A stretch of 64,000 nt of DNA, taken from the NCBI GenBank assembly GCA_045578865.1, contig JAZNLB010000024.1, positions 18,831-82,830 of the forward strand, read 5' to 3'. Below, in pieces: positions 50,459-59,140 of the stretch. The position numbers were made by a program, and so were the translations under genes. Each line of letters begins with the position of its first letter. Positions within the stretch are counted from its first letter, which is position 1. A model generated the notes under the pieces. That model had not been told where the DNA came from, did no database searches, and saw only the letters and a program-made list of their open reading frames with translations. The stretch comes from RGIG2041 sp045578865. Its GTDB lineage: Bacteria; Bacillota; Clostridia; UBA1381; UMGS1253.

Positions 50459-50461
50459 GTG

Positions 50462-52873
50462 TTATTTCACTACAATATTTACCAGTTTTTTCGGTACAAC
50501 GATTGTTTTTACAATCTGCTTACCTTCCAAAAGTGCCTTAATTCTGTCGCTTTCAAGTACAAGGTTTTCTATTTCTTCCTTCGTTGCCTCAGCATTTACA
50601 ACCAACTTGTCACGAATCTTACCGTTAATCTGCATTACGATTTCAATTTCGTTGTCCACGGTCTTTGCCTCGTCAAATTCCGGCCAGTTTTGCTTTGCAA
50701 TCTCACCACCAAAACTATTGAGACTCCACATTTCTTCGGTGATATGCGGTGCGGTCGGATTTAAAAGCAACAAGAATGTCTTGAGCTCGCCGCGTGTAAT
50801 CGCATTTTTCTTGGTAAAGCTGTTCACCAAAGACATCAAAGTTGCAATCGCAGTATTGAACTTCATGCGTTCAATATCATCGCTGACCTTCTTGATTGCC
50901 TTGTGCATTTCACTTTCCAAATCTTTGCTGTAACCTTCTTCATCCGTTAAGATGTTTTGCAAATTCCACACGCGTTCCAAAAACTTATAGCAACCCTTAA
51001 CACCCTGCTCCTGCCACGGCGTTGCCTGGTCAAACGCACCGATAAACATCTCGTAGGTACGGAAGGTGTCTGCACCATACTGCGCTACAACATCATCCGG
51101 ATTGACCACATTTCCGCGCGATTTAGACATTTTTTCGTTATTCTCACCCAAAATCATTCCGTGAGAGGTGCGCTTCTGATACGGTTCTTTCGTCGGCACT
51201 ACACCGATATCGTATAAAAACTTGTGCCAGAATCTCGAATAGAGCAGGTGCAGTGTGGTATGCTCCATACCGCCATTGTACCAATCCACCGGCAACCAAT
51301 ATTTCAAAAGTTCTTCTTTTGCAATCGCACTGTCACAATCCGGGTCAATGTAGCGCAAAAAATACCACGAAGAACCCGCCCATTGCGGCATAGTATCCGT
51401 CTCGCGCTTCGCCGGACCTCCACAGCACGGACAGGTTGTATTTACCCAATCCGTAATCTTTGAAAGCGGACTTTCGCCATTATCGGTCGGCTCGTAGTTA
51501 TCCACCTCCGGCAACATCAGCGGAAGTTCACTTTCCGGTATCGCCTGCCAACCGCATTTTTCACAATATACCAGCGGAATCGGTTCGCCCCAGTAACGCT
51601 GACGGGAGAATACCCAGTCACGCAGTTTATAGTTTACCTTGCGTTTGCCGATGCCCTCCTTTTCCAAGTGGTCAATCATCGCATTGATGGCATCTTTTAC
51701 CTGCATTCCCGTAAGGAAGCCGGAATTTACCATTACACCCTCAGAAACATCTGTATATGCAGCCTCCTGCACATTTTCCCCACCGCCGACAACTTCAATA
51801 ATCGGCAAGTTGAATTTCTTGGCAAATTCCCAGTCGCGTGTATCATGTGCCGGAACGGCCATAATCGCACCCGTACCATAAGTCATGAGCACATAGTCGG
51901 AAATCCATACCGGAAGTTTGTTGCCGTTTACCGGATTGATGGCATAAATACCCTCAAGCGCAACACCTGTCTTGTCCTTGGCAAGTTCTGTACGCTCAAA
52001 CTCCGATTTCTTTGCAGCTGCCTGCTTGTAATCCACAACAGCATCATAATTTTTGATTTTGTCTTCCCATTTTTCCACATACGGATGCTCCGGCGAAAGC
52101 ACAACATAAGTTGCGCCGAAAAGCGTATCTGCACGGGTGGTATAAACAGTCAATTTTTCTTCACAACCGTCAATGGCAAACTGCACCTCCGCACCTTCGG
52201 AGCGGCCAATCCAGTTTTTCTGCTGCGTCTTAACCTTTTCGATAAAGTCGAGGTCATCTAAGTCATCAATCAAACGCTGTGCATACTCGGTAATTTTGAG
52301 CATCCACTCACTCTTGCGCTTCTGCACAACCTCGCTGCCGCAACGCTCGCAAACGCCGTCAACCACTTCTTCGTTGGACAAGCCAACCTTACAACTGGTA
52401 CACCAGTTAATCGGCATTTCCGTCTTATACGCCAGCCCCTTTTCAAAGAGTTTTAAGAAAATCCACTGCGTCCACTTGTAGTAGTTCGAATCCGTTGTGT
52501 TGATTTCCTTGCTCCAATCAAAGGAAAAACCAAGCATTTTAAGTTGCTCTTTAAAATGGGCAACATTATCCGCCGTTACCTTTTTCGGATGAATCTTATT
52601 TTTAATCGCAAAGTTCTCCGTCGGCAAGCCAAATGCGTCCCACCCCATCGGATAGAGCACATTATATCCTTGCAGCCTGCGCTTTCTCGATACAATATCC
52701 AGCGCCGTATAACCGCGCGGATGGCCTACATGCAGACCGTGACCGGACGGATACGGAAACTCCACCAATCCGTAAAATTTCGGCTTGGTAAAGTCATTGG
52801 ATGCTTTAAAAGTTTCCTGTAAATCCCAATGCTCTTGCCACTTTTTTTCAATTTTCGAAAAATCGTATTTCAT
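50462..52873 (-). CDS. leuS: Leucine-tRNA ligase
   Basis: 803 residues, class I. HIGH as GHGLHVGHPRGY (about residue 45), a zinc-type CTSCKVG/CERCG segment, the CP1 editing domain (about 220-400), KMSKS in NNEKMSKSRGN (about 570), and anticodon and C-terminal domains. Charges tRNA-Leu and edits norvaline/Ile errors. The start follows AGGAGGAAG. It is 12 bases downstream of rsfS, in the same transcript. Confidence 0.97.
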   Translation of the reverse strand: MKYDFSKIEKKWQEHWDLQETFKASNDFTKPKFYGLVEFPYPSGHGLHVGHPRGYTALDIVSRKRRLQGYNVLYPMGWDAFGLPTENFAIKNKIHPKKVTADNVAHFKEQLKMLGFSFDWSKEINTTDSNYYKWTQWIFLKLFEKGLAYKTEMPINWCTSCKVGLSNEEVVDGVCERCGSEVVQKRKSEWMLKITEYAQRLIDDLDDLDFIEKVKTQQKNWIGRSEGAEVQFAIDGCEEKLTVYTTRADTLFGATYVVLSPEHPYVEKWEDKIKNYDAVVDYKQAAAKKSEFERTELAKDKTGVALEGIYAINPVNGNKLPVWISDYVLMTYGTGAIMAVPAHDTRDWEFAKKFNLPIIEVVGGGENVQEAAYTDVSEGVMVNSGFLTGMQVKDAINAMIDHLEKEGIGKRKVNYKLRDWVFSRQRYWGEPIPLVYCEKCGWQAIPESELPLMLPEVDNYEPTDNGESPLSKITDWVNTTCPCCGGPAKRETDTMPQWAGSSWYFLRYIDPDCDSAIAKEELLKYWLPVDWYNGGMEHTTLHLLYSRFWHKFLYDIGVVPTKEPYQKRTSHGMILGENNEKMSKSRGNVVNPDDVVAQYGADTFRTYEMFIGAFDQATPWQEQGVKGCYKFLERVWNLQNILTDEEGYSKDLESEMHKAIKKVSDDIERMKFNTAIATLMSLVNSFTKKNAITRGELKTFLLLLNPTAPHITEEMWSLNSFGGEIAKQNWPEFDEAKTVDNEIEIVMQINGKIRDKLVVNAEATKEEIENLVLESDRIKALLEGKQIVKTIVVPKKLVNIVVK

Positions 52874-52885
52874 CCTTACTTCCTC

Positions 52886-53245
52886 CTAGACATCTAAGCC
52901 AATGCCGTCTATTTTTATTTCCTTTGCATCTGCCCATAAGCGCTCAATGCCGTAAAAATCTCTCGTTTCTTCCATGAAAATATGCACCACAACATCGGCA
53001 TAATCCATCAGCACCCAAGTTGCACCGTGGAAGCCTTCCAAATGCAGAATTTCTTCGCCCATTTCCTGCATCTTTTCCTCTACCGCATCGGCAATCGCCT
53101 TCACCTGCGTAGAAGATGTTGCAGAAGCAATAACGAAGTAGTCAGCAATGCTTGTCAGGTCGCCGACCTGCAATACCTGAATTTTTTTACCCTTTTTGTC
53201 GTCTATGCTTTTTGCAATCCACGACGCTTTTTCAAACGGTTGCAT
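52886..53245 (-). CDS. rsfS: Ribosomal silencing factor RsfS
   Basis: 119 residues, RsfS/Iojap/DUF143 family: ADYFVIASATSSTQVKAIADAVEEK, the LEGFHGATWVLMDYADVVVHIF core and a C-terminal ERLW motif. Binds L14 on the 50S subunit and blocks subunit joining in starvation. The start at 53245 has GGAGGT 7 bases upstream. Standard Firmicutes cluster yhbY-nadD-yqeK-rsfS-leuS. Confidence 0.95.
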   Translation of the reverse strand: MQPFEKASWIAKSIDDKKGKKIQVLQVGDLTSIADYFVIASATSSTQVKAIADAVEEKMQEMGEEILHLEGFHGATWVLMDYADVVVHIFMEETRDFYGIERLWADAKEIKIDGIGLDV

Positions 53246-53297
53246 TCCTATACCTCCATGAGATTTAAACACTCTATATATAATACAAAATTTTTTC

Positions 53298-54506
53298 TTA
53301 ATTTTCAATAGTTTTTTGGCTTTTTCTCAACAAAAAAGCATTTCTCGCCGTCACCGTATCCGGATGAATCAAACCACCCTTGGAAAGCACATGCTCCATA
53401 GACAGTTCGAGCGCATAAAGCATCGCCGCATCCAAATCTTTTTCGCACAGTTTGGTCAATTTATCCAGCCCGGAAAACGCCGCTCTGTTCGGCTCAATAA
53501 AATCTGCAAGGTATAAAATTTTGTCGAGCAGGGACATGTTTGCTTTCCCTGTCGTATGACAACCGATGGCATCTAAAATTTCCGCATCCGTAACACAAAA
53601 TTCCGCTGTCGCATATACAGGTCCCAAAAGTTGGTGCATAAGTCCCTGCTCCGCCGCCGTTATCTCATCCGGCACAAGACCATACTTTTCGCAAAGTTTT
53701 TTTGCACGCACGGTATCCAGATTTTTGGCGCAGTCGTGCAAAAGTCCTGCAATCTGCGCTTTCTTTACATCCGCGCCGAACCGCTTTGCCATCTTGGCTG
53801 CCGTTTCCATGACACCAATCGAATGTTTGTAACGCGAAGGTTTTAAAAGATACGACAAATGCTTTGCCGCACGCTGCAAATCAAAATCCTCGGGCGCAAT
53901 ACTCGGCGCCACTTTATACAAACCTGCTCGATCGATATATGCGCGCACCGATTCCGGCACCAAATTTGATATATCCTCTCCCAAAAGCAGTTTTTGACGA
54001 ATTTGTGCCGATGAAACAGCAATCGGCGCACCGGAAATTACGGCAACATCCGCTTGAAATTTTTTTGTAAGTTTTTCAGTTATCTCTTGTAAATTTGCAT
54101 CGAAATCCCCACGGGCATAGATACCGATTTGCGCCATCTTAAAAATTGTCGCCGCGTTATACCAAGTATCAAGATACGCAGCACTGTCTGCCCCCACCAA
54201 AAGCACAAGTTGCGCTTTCGGATAGAGTTTTTTAAAATACTGCAAGGTATCCGCCGTGTAAGAATAACTTTCGTTTTTGAGTTCATATTCGGAAACACCC
54301 ATTTGCGGATACGGCGCAAGCGCAAGCTTGAGCATTTCTACTCGCTGGGCATTGTCCGTAAGCGCACGCGTTTTATGCGGTGGAAAAGCCGTCGGCACAT
54401 AAAGCACGCGCGACAAATTAAGGCTTTCTTTTGCATAAAGCCCCATTTGAATATGTGCATTGTGTACCGGGTCAAAAGACCCGCCCAGTATGCCGATTCT
54501 TTCCAT
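53298..54506 (-). CDS. nadD: NadD-YqeK fusion (nicotinate-nucleotide adenylyltransferase plus HD hydrolase)
   Basis: 402 residues joining two enzymes that are usually separate adjacent genes. The N-terminal half (1-200) is NadD: ILGGSFDPVHNAHI and VSSAQIRQ make deamido-NAD from nicotinate mononucleotide. The C-terminal half (about 215-395) is the YqeK HD domain: YKHSIGVMETAAKMA, LLHDCAKNL (HD) and CHTTGKANMSLLDKILYLAD; YqeK proteins hydrolyse Ap4A. The junction near residue 205 has no stop codon or start site. Start follows AGAGGC. Ten bases after yhbY. Confidence 0.93.
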   Translation of the reverse strand: MERIGILGGSFDPVHNAHIQMGLYAKESLNLSRVLYVPTAFPPHKTRALTDNAQRVEMLKLALAPYPQMGVSEYELKNESYSYTADTLQYFKKLYPKAQLVLLVGADSAAYLDTWYNAATIFKMAQIGIYARGDFDANLQEITEKLTKKFQADVAVISGAPIAVSSAQIRQKLLLGEDISNLVPESVRAYIDRAGLYKVAPSIAPEDFDLQRAAKHLSYLLKPSRYKHSIGVMETAAKMAKRFGADVKKAQIAGLLHDCAKNLDTVRAKKLCEKYGLVPDEITAAEQGLMHQLLGPVYATAEFCVTDAEILDAIGCHTTGKANMSLLDKILYLADFIEPNRAAFSGLDKLTKLCEKDLDAAMLYALELSMEHVLSKGGLIHPDTVTARNAFLLRKSQKTIEN

Positions 54507-54516
54507 AATAATGCCT

Positions 54517-54804
54517 CTAGAGTTCAATTTTCTTTTTGTTCACGGATTCTCTGTAAAGCACAATCTTCGAGCCGATGGCCTGCACCGGTTCTGCGCCCAA
54601 AATTTCAGCAAGCTCACTAAGTGTCTCTCTCGAATCCATAAATGCGGTTTCCAAAATATGCAGTTTAATCAGTTCCCGCGCTTCAAGTGCATCATCGAGT
54701 TGAGCAATCAAATTTTCATTGATGCCGCCTTTGCCGATTTGAAAAATCGGCTCTATTTTATTCGCCAAGCCACGCAAATATGCGCGTTGTTTACTTGTAA
54801 TCAT
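54517..54804 (-). CDS. yhbY: YhbY-type CRM-domain RNA-binding protein
   Basis: 95 residues, a single CRM domain: TSKQRAYLRGLANKI, FQIGKGGINENLI (the GxxG-type loop) and the strand VQAIGSKIVLYRES. Associates with pre-50S particles in other bacteria. The start follows AAAGGAAC. First of the yhbY-nadD/yqeK-rsfS-leuS group and 16 bases after obgE. Confidence 0.94.
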   Translation of the reverse strand: MITSKQRAYLRGLANKIEPIFQIGKGGINENLIAQLDDALEARELIKLHILETAFMDSRETLSELAEILGAEPVQAIGSKIVLYRESVNKKKIEL

Positions 54805-54820
54805 ATTCTTCGTTCCTTTT

Positions 54821-56095
54821 TTATCTTACATAATCAAATTCTATTTCATACAGACGAACTGTATCGCCTTCCTGTATACCCTTTTCCTCTAACGCATCAA
54901 TTACGCCTTTTTTACGAAGCGTACGCTGGAAATAGTTAAAGGATTCGTCATCTGCAAGATTGACGGACGAAACCAGATACTCAATCCAGTCACCTTCAAC
55001 CACATACACACCGTTTTCATTGCGAACGGTAAAGAGTGTATCGTCCGAAAGTTCAATATATTCCGGCTCCGCCTCATAAGCTTCTACCGGCGGGATGGTT
55101 GCAAGCACCTTTGCCGTATGTGCAATAAGCGCATCTACGCCGCCGCGCGTTGCAGCCGAAATTTCAAATACGGTATAGCCGCGCTTTTCCATTTCCTCCA
55201 TGAAGGCAAGATAAACCGCTTCATCCTGCACGATATCCGTTTTGTTTGCCGCCACAATCTGCTGCCTTGTCGCCAATACGGGATCGTAGTTTTCAAGTTC
55301 TGCATTGATTTTATCAAAGTCGTCAATCGGGTCTCTGCCTTCAATGCCCGAAACATCTACAACATGAATTAAAAGGCGCGTTCGTTCTATGTGCTTTAAA
55401 AACGCATGACCGAGACCAACACCCTCGCTTGCACCCTCAATCAAACCCGGAATATCCGCCATCACAAAACTCGAAGTGGCATCTTTGCCCTGCATAACAA
55501 CGCCCAGATTCGGCTCCAGCGTTGTAAAATGGTAATTTGCAATCTTCGGTTTTGCCGCAGTAACTACACTTAAAAGTGTGGACTTTCCGACATTCGGAAA
55601 TCCAATCAAGCCGACATCCGCAATAAGTTTAAGTTCCAGCGAAAGTTCCTTTTCCGCACCTTTTAGACCGCTTTTGGCAAAACGCGGCACCTGCCTGGTC
55701 GGCGTTGCAAAATGGGTATTGCCCCACCCACCATTGCCGCCTTTTAACAGCACAACACGGTTGTTCGGCGGTGTCATATCCGCCATCAAACGACCGGACT
55801 CGGCATCGCGAATGAGCGTGCCCGCCGGCACTTTAATCACGAGAGATTCCGCATCTTTACCAAAACCGCGACCTGCCTTGCCGTCACCGCCGTTTTCCGC
55901 CACATACTTTCTTTTATAGCGAAAATCAATCAATGTAGAAATTGATTCGTCAATTTCAAACACAATATCGCCGCCGCGACCGCCGTCGCCACCGTCAGGA
56001 CCGCCTGCCGCTACATATTTTTCACGATGAAACGACACAGAGCCGTTACCACCGTTGCCAGCTTTTACATAAATTTTTGCTGTATCAAAAAACAT
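54821..56095 (-). CDS. obgE: Obg GTPase
   Basis: 424 residues with three parts: the glycine-rich Obg fold (1-158: KAGNGGNGSVSFHREK, GGPDGGDGGRGG), the G domain (GFPNVGKSTLL near residue 165, DIPGLIEGAS, ANKTD), and the C-terminal OCT domain (about 345-424) found in Firmicutes. Ribosome-assembly and stress GTPase. Start at 56095 follows AAAAGGGTG; the longer upstream frame crosses a terminator and is rejected. A terminator separates it from rpmA. Confidence 0.96.
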   Translation of the reverse strand: MFFDTAKIYVKAGNGGNGSVSFHREKYVAAGGPDGGDGGRGGDIVFEIDESISTLIDFRYKRKYVAENGGDGKAGRGFGKDAESLVIKVPAGTLIRDAESGRLMADMTPPNNRVVLLKGGNGGWGNTHFATPTRQVPRFAKSGLKGAEKELSLELKLIADVGLIGFPNVGKSTLLSVVTAAKPKIANYHFTTLEPNLGVVMQGKDATSSFVMADIPGLIEGASEGVGLGHAFLKHIERTRLLIHVVDVSGIEGRDPIDDFDKINAELENYDPVLATRQQIVAANKTDIVQDEAVYLAFMEEMEKRGYTVFEISAATRGGVDALIAHTAKVLATIPPVEAYEAEPEYIELSDDTLFTVRNENGVYVVEGDWIEYLVSSVNLADDESFNYFQRTLRKKGVIDALEEKGIQEGDTVRLYEIEFDYVR

Positions 56096-56142
56096 AAAAT
56101 CACCCTTTTCGATATTGGTGGTTCGTTGTTCATACCGTAACG

Positions 56143-56179
56143 AAAAAAATCTCGGACAAAAGAATGTGTCCGAGATTTT
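56143..56179 (-). terminator. Terminator between rpmA and obgE
   Basis: The stem AAATCTCGGACA / TGTCCGAGATTT with T7 on the minus strand; it should limit obgE transcription from the ribosomal-protein promoter. Confidence 0.9.
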
Positions 56180-56189
56180 GATTACACTG

Positions 56190-56444
56190 TTAAGCTGTGT
56201 ATACGCTGCACTGTTTCTTGTCTCTGCCTTTTCTTTCGAACTTAACCTTACCATCTACTAAAGCAAACAGAGTATCATCACTGCCGATACCAACATTGAT
56301 ACCCGGATGAATCTTTGTGCCGCGTTGTCTCACCAGGATATTACCTGCTAAAACGAACTGACCGTCAGCTCTCTTAACACCAAGTCTTTTGGATTCACTA
56401 TCACGACCGTTTTTGGTCGAACCCATACCTTTCTTATGTGCCAT
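56190..56444 (-). CDS. rpmA: Ribosomal protein L27, without N-terminal leader
   Basis: 84 residues beginning MAHKKGMGSTKNGRDS. It carries the L27 signature (GxNVGxGxDDTLFALVDG form) and ends in a basic tail. In most Firmicutes L27 starts with a short extension (ending FFA) cut off by the protease Prp; here it is absent, and the prp gene usually found between rplU and rpmA is absent too. The mature N-terminus reaches the peptidyl-transferase center. Ribosome binding site is AGAGGTG. Confidence 0.96.
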   Translation of the reverse strand: MAHKKGMGSTKNGRDSESKRLGVKRADGQFVLAGNILVRQRGTKIHPGINVGIGSDDTLFALVDGKVKFERKGRDKKQCSVYTA

Positions 56445-56489
56445 TTAAATTACACCTCTGCTTTCAACCTGAATTTTCGTTGTCACATC

Positions 56490-56798
56490 TTAGCCGTTGA
56501 TTTTTTCAATCTGAAGCTTTGTATACGGCTGTCTGTGACCCTGCTTTCTGCGGTAGTTCTTCTTCGGCTTGTACTTGAATACGATAACCTTCTTGTCCTT
56601 GCCCTGCTTGAGAACCTTCGCACTTACCGTAGCACCCTCAACAACCGGCGCACCGATTTTTGCTTCGTCGCCGCCAATTACGAGTACTTTGTCAAATGTG
56701 TAAGTAGAATCAACTTCTGCATCCAGCTTTTCAACGAAAATTACATCGCCTTCTGCAACCTTGTACTGCTTACCGCCTGTTTCGATAATTGCGTACAT
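56490..56798 (-). CDS. rplU: Ribosomal protein L21
   Basis: 102 residues: MYAIIETGGKQYKV at the start and KKNYRRKQGHRQPYT near the end, as in all L21. Component of the 50S subunit, binding 23S rRNA. Followed 45 bases later by rpmA. A leader of about 80 bases precedes it. The start follows AAGGAGGTG. Confidence 0.97.
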   Translation of the reverse strand: MYAIIETGGKQYKVAEGDVIFVEKLDAEVDSTYTFDKVLVIGGDEAKIGAPVVEGATVSAKVLKQGKDKKVIVFKYKPKKNYRRKQGHRQPYTKLQIEKING

Positions 56799-56880
56799 AA
56801 TTGCACCTCCTTATAATATGAAGTCACGCTACCTCGGGTATCGCCATCGGCGAATTTAAAACCCTGTATATGCGGTTTAC
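56799..56880 (-). promoter_or_regulatory. rplU 5' leader, possible L21 leader element
   Basis: The stretch between the promoter and rplU has complementary pieces (CGCCGATGGCG-type stem) and sits where the Firmicutes L21 leader occurs. I cannot confirm the family match without a covariance search. Confidence 0.45.
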
Positions 56881-56886
56881 CGAAAC

Positions 56887-56915
56887 AGTATACCATCGTT
56901 TTATAGGTTTGTCAA
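56887..56915 (-). promoter_or_regulatory. Sigma-A promoter of rplU-rpmA
   Basis: TTGACA-N17-TATACT on the minus strand. Confidence 0.92.
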
Positions 56916-57000
56916 TACATTTTTTATAAAAAAAGCAAACAGTGAATTGCACAGAATTTCTCGACGAATGTACCTCTGTAAAACAGAGCGCATGAAGACC

Positions 57001-57036
57001 AAAACAAAACTGGCACCATAAACCAATGATGCCAGT
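57001..57036 (-). terminator. Terminator of mrp
   Basis: The stem ACTGGCATCAT / ATGGTGCCAGT (one mismatch) is followed by TTTTG on the minus strand. Confidence 0.75.
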
Positions 57037-57114
57037 ATGTTTCTAAAAATTCATGTTCGCCTACCCCAATGGTCTTTGTTTATTGTCTGCATAAATTGGG
57101 CAGTCTATTCGAAA

Positions 57115-57933
57115 TTATTTCGTTACAACTTCAAACAATTCTTCGAGCCAGTCACCCTCAAATAGTTCAATCAAACCCGCATCACAAGCCGCCGCCAATT
57201 TCGGATTCATCGGAATCTTCGCTGTATGTGCAATACCATGCTTCTTCGCAATCTCTTCAACACGGCTCTCACCAAAAATTGAATGTTGCTTTCCGCAGTC
57301 CGGACACTCAAAGTAGCTCATATTTTCAACGAGTCCGATGACCGGAATATGCATAAGGGCTGCCATGTTGATTGCCTTTTCTACAATCATGCCCACAAGC
57401 TCCTGCGGAGATGCCACGATAATAATACTGTCGAGCGGAATGGACTGATATACCGTAAGCGGCACATCCCCCGTTCCCGGTGGCATATCAACAAACATAA
57501 AGTCCACATCGCCCCAGATAACATCTGTCCAAAACTGTTTTACCGCACCGCCGATAACCGGACCGCGCCACACAACAGGGTCCGTTTCATTTGCCGTCAG
57601 AAGATTTAACGACATGACGCCAATCCCTGATTTTGTTCTTACCGGAAGCAACCCATCATCATTGCCCATCGCTCGCGTATGCAAGCCAAACGCCTGCGGA
57701 ATAGACGGCCCGGTAATATCTGCATCTAAAATTGCCGCTCTGTAACCACTTCTCTGTGCCGTTACGGCCATCAACGAGGTTACAAGGCTCTTGCCTACGC
57801 CGCCTTTACCGCTGACAATACCGATTACTTTTTTAATATTGCTGCCGGCATGCGGTTTCTCCAACAAACTTTCTTGCTCACGCTCGTTGCAATTTGCACT
57901 GCAAGTCGAGCAGTTATGTGTACATTCACTCAT
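57115..57933 (-). CDS. mrp: Mrp/NBP35-type Fe-S carrier ATPase
   Basis: 272 residues. An N-terminal Cys cluster (CTHNCSTCSANC), the deviant Walker A VSGKGGVGKS (about residue 40), DADITGPSIP, DMPPGTGDVPL, and the bridging CxxC in YFECPDCGKQH (about 220). Binds and transfers [4Fe-4S] clusters to client enzymes as a dimer. The start follows GGGAGGAT. Monocistronic. Important for an organism with many Fe-S enzymes such as the hydrogenase here. Confidence 0.94.
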   Translation of the reverse strand: MSECTHNCSTCSANCNEREQESLLEKPHAGSNIKKVIGIVSGKGGVGKSLVTSLMAVTAQRSGYRAAILDADITGPSIPQAFGLHTRAMGNDDGLLPVRTKSGIGVMSLNLLTANETDPVVWRGPVIGGAVKQFWTDVIWGDVDFMFVDMPPGTGDVPLTVYQSIPLDSIIIVASPQELVGMIVEKAINMAALMHIPVIGLVENMSYFECPDCGKQHSIFGESRVEEIAKKHGIAHTAKIPMNPKLAAACDAGLIELFEGDWLEELFEVVTK

Positions 57934-57963
57934 AATCGTATCCTCCCATCTGTATGCCAACCC

Positions 57964-57992
57964 ATTATACGCTCCTCCGCCGTCAAAGTCAA
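57964..57992 (-). promoter_or_regulatory. Sigma-A promoter of mrp
   Basis: TTGACT-N17-TATAAT on the minus strand. Confidence 0.85.
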
Positions 57993-58027
57993 GCGAGACG
58001 CACCCTAAAAAATTTACCGGTTTTCAC

Positions 58028-58083
58028 TTGACACTTACAAGCTGCAACGCTATCTTGACTTGGTAACACGCCTATGATATAAT
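58028..58083 (+). promoter_or_regulatory. Orphan tandem promoters facing an opposing gene
   Basis: TTGACT-N17-TATAAT (58055-58083) is overlapped by TTGACA-N17-TATCTT (58028-58056). They point right into about 130 non-coding bases and then the 3' end of the AraC gene, which lies on the opposite strand. Nothing they could express is visible. Confidence 0.65.
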
Positions 58084-58212
58084 TTTATAGGGCAAAAGCA
58101 AACCTATACTTTATACCCAAATGCATCCTATTGCACCTAAACATCATCTGAGATTTTCACTTTTGGCGAGAAGTCCAAAACAAATCTTAGTTTTATGCGG
58201 TACCTTTTCAAA

Positions 58213-59025
58213 TTATACTACCCTGTTACGAAATTCACTGGGCGTAACTCCTTCATACTGCTTAAATGTTTTACTGAAATAAGAAAAGCTCGAAAAACCG
58301 GCTGCTTCTGCAACCTCTGAAATTGTTATGTCCGAACCACGCAGATATTTACGAGCTACCGATATGCGACGGGATAATATATACTCCCCAACTGTCAGGC
58401 CGACAATTTTTCTGAATTTATGACAAAGATAATACTTGCTAACGCTGATGTGTTCACATATATCCTCAAGCGAAAAAGTATTGCTTAAATTTCTGTTTAT
58501 ATACTCTAATGCTTTGGAAATATGATTATCAAGCACAGGTACGCCGGCACCTTTATTCGAGTATGCAGCAGATAAAATATTAAACACCGCAGATACGACA
58601 TTTATATTTGTATGAATTGTATTTTCCGACAATGCCTGGTTGATAGCAGAAAATTCGGCATCAATATATGCAGCTACCTTGTCATTTGGCGTAAAATAAG
58701 TTCCGCCGTTTTTATGGAATAACTCATTCAAAATTTTACTGCATCCGGTTATCTCAGCTATATTGTCAATAAATCCACCTGAAACGATCAGTTTCCCTCG
58801 TATATATTCCTCAGGTTTTTCAGGCGCAGAGTAATGGGTATCCATTCCATTAACGAAATACACCGCACCCGGAGTAAGCGGAAACAAGCGATCACGAACC
58901 ATAAAAGAACCGCTTCCGGAGCGCACAAGCAATATCTCGTAGCTTTCACCATGATTATGCCGCAATTTATTCAGTTGGTCTTTTCCTTTATCAAGGAATT
59001 TGAAATCAATAATCTCTTTCATCAT
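58213..59025 (-). CDS. AraC-family transcriptional regulator
   Basis: 270 residues. A cupin-type sensor domain (about 15-100: HNHGESYEILLVRSGSGSFMV) and two C-terminal helix-turn-helices (about 165-268): SLEDICEHISVSKYYLCHKFRK and the consensus ISEVAEAAGFSSFSYFSKTFKQYEGVTPSEFR. Divergent from the dehydrogenase operon at 59141, which it probably activates in response to a sugar or sugar acid. The ribosome binding site is weak, unlike neighbouring housekeeping genes. Confidence 0.93.
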   Translation of the reverse strand: MMKEIIDFKFLDKGKDQLNKLRHNHGESYEILLVRSGSGSFMVRDRLFPLTPGAVYFVNGMDTHYSAPEKPEEYIRGKLIVSGGFIDNIAEITGCSKILNELFHKNGGTYFTPNDKVAAYIDAEFSAINQALSENTIHTNINVVSAVFNILSAAYSNKGAGVPVLDNHISKALEYINRNLSNTFSLEDICEHISVSKYYLCHKFRKIVGLTVGEYILSRRISVARKYLRGSDITISEVAEAAGFSSFSYFSKTFKQYEGVTPSEFRNRVV

Positions 59026-59093
59026 ATTTAGATGATAACATATAATTTCTCAAAAAGCAAGATATTTATAATTTATGACAATATACATATAGA

Positions 59094-59124
59094 ATTGTAA
59101 TAATCTTTTTGATATAATTACAAT
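59094..59124. promoter_or_regulatory. Promoter and inverted repeat of the dehydrogenase operon
   Basis: The -10 box TATAAT at 59113-59118 has no good -35, as expected for an activator-dependent promoter. A perfect ATTGTAAT / ATTACAAT repeat (59094-59101, 59117-59124) flanks and overlaps it. Confidence 0.5.
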
Positions 59125-59140
59125 AGAATGGAGGGTTAAT

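Noticed and set aside
56096..56254. N-terminal extension of ObgE
   Set aside because: It would cross the rpmA terminator and part of rpmA; the canonical Obg start MFFDTAKIYVKAG is at 56095.
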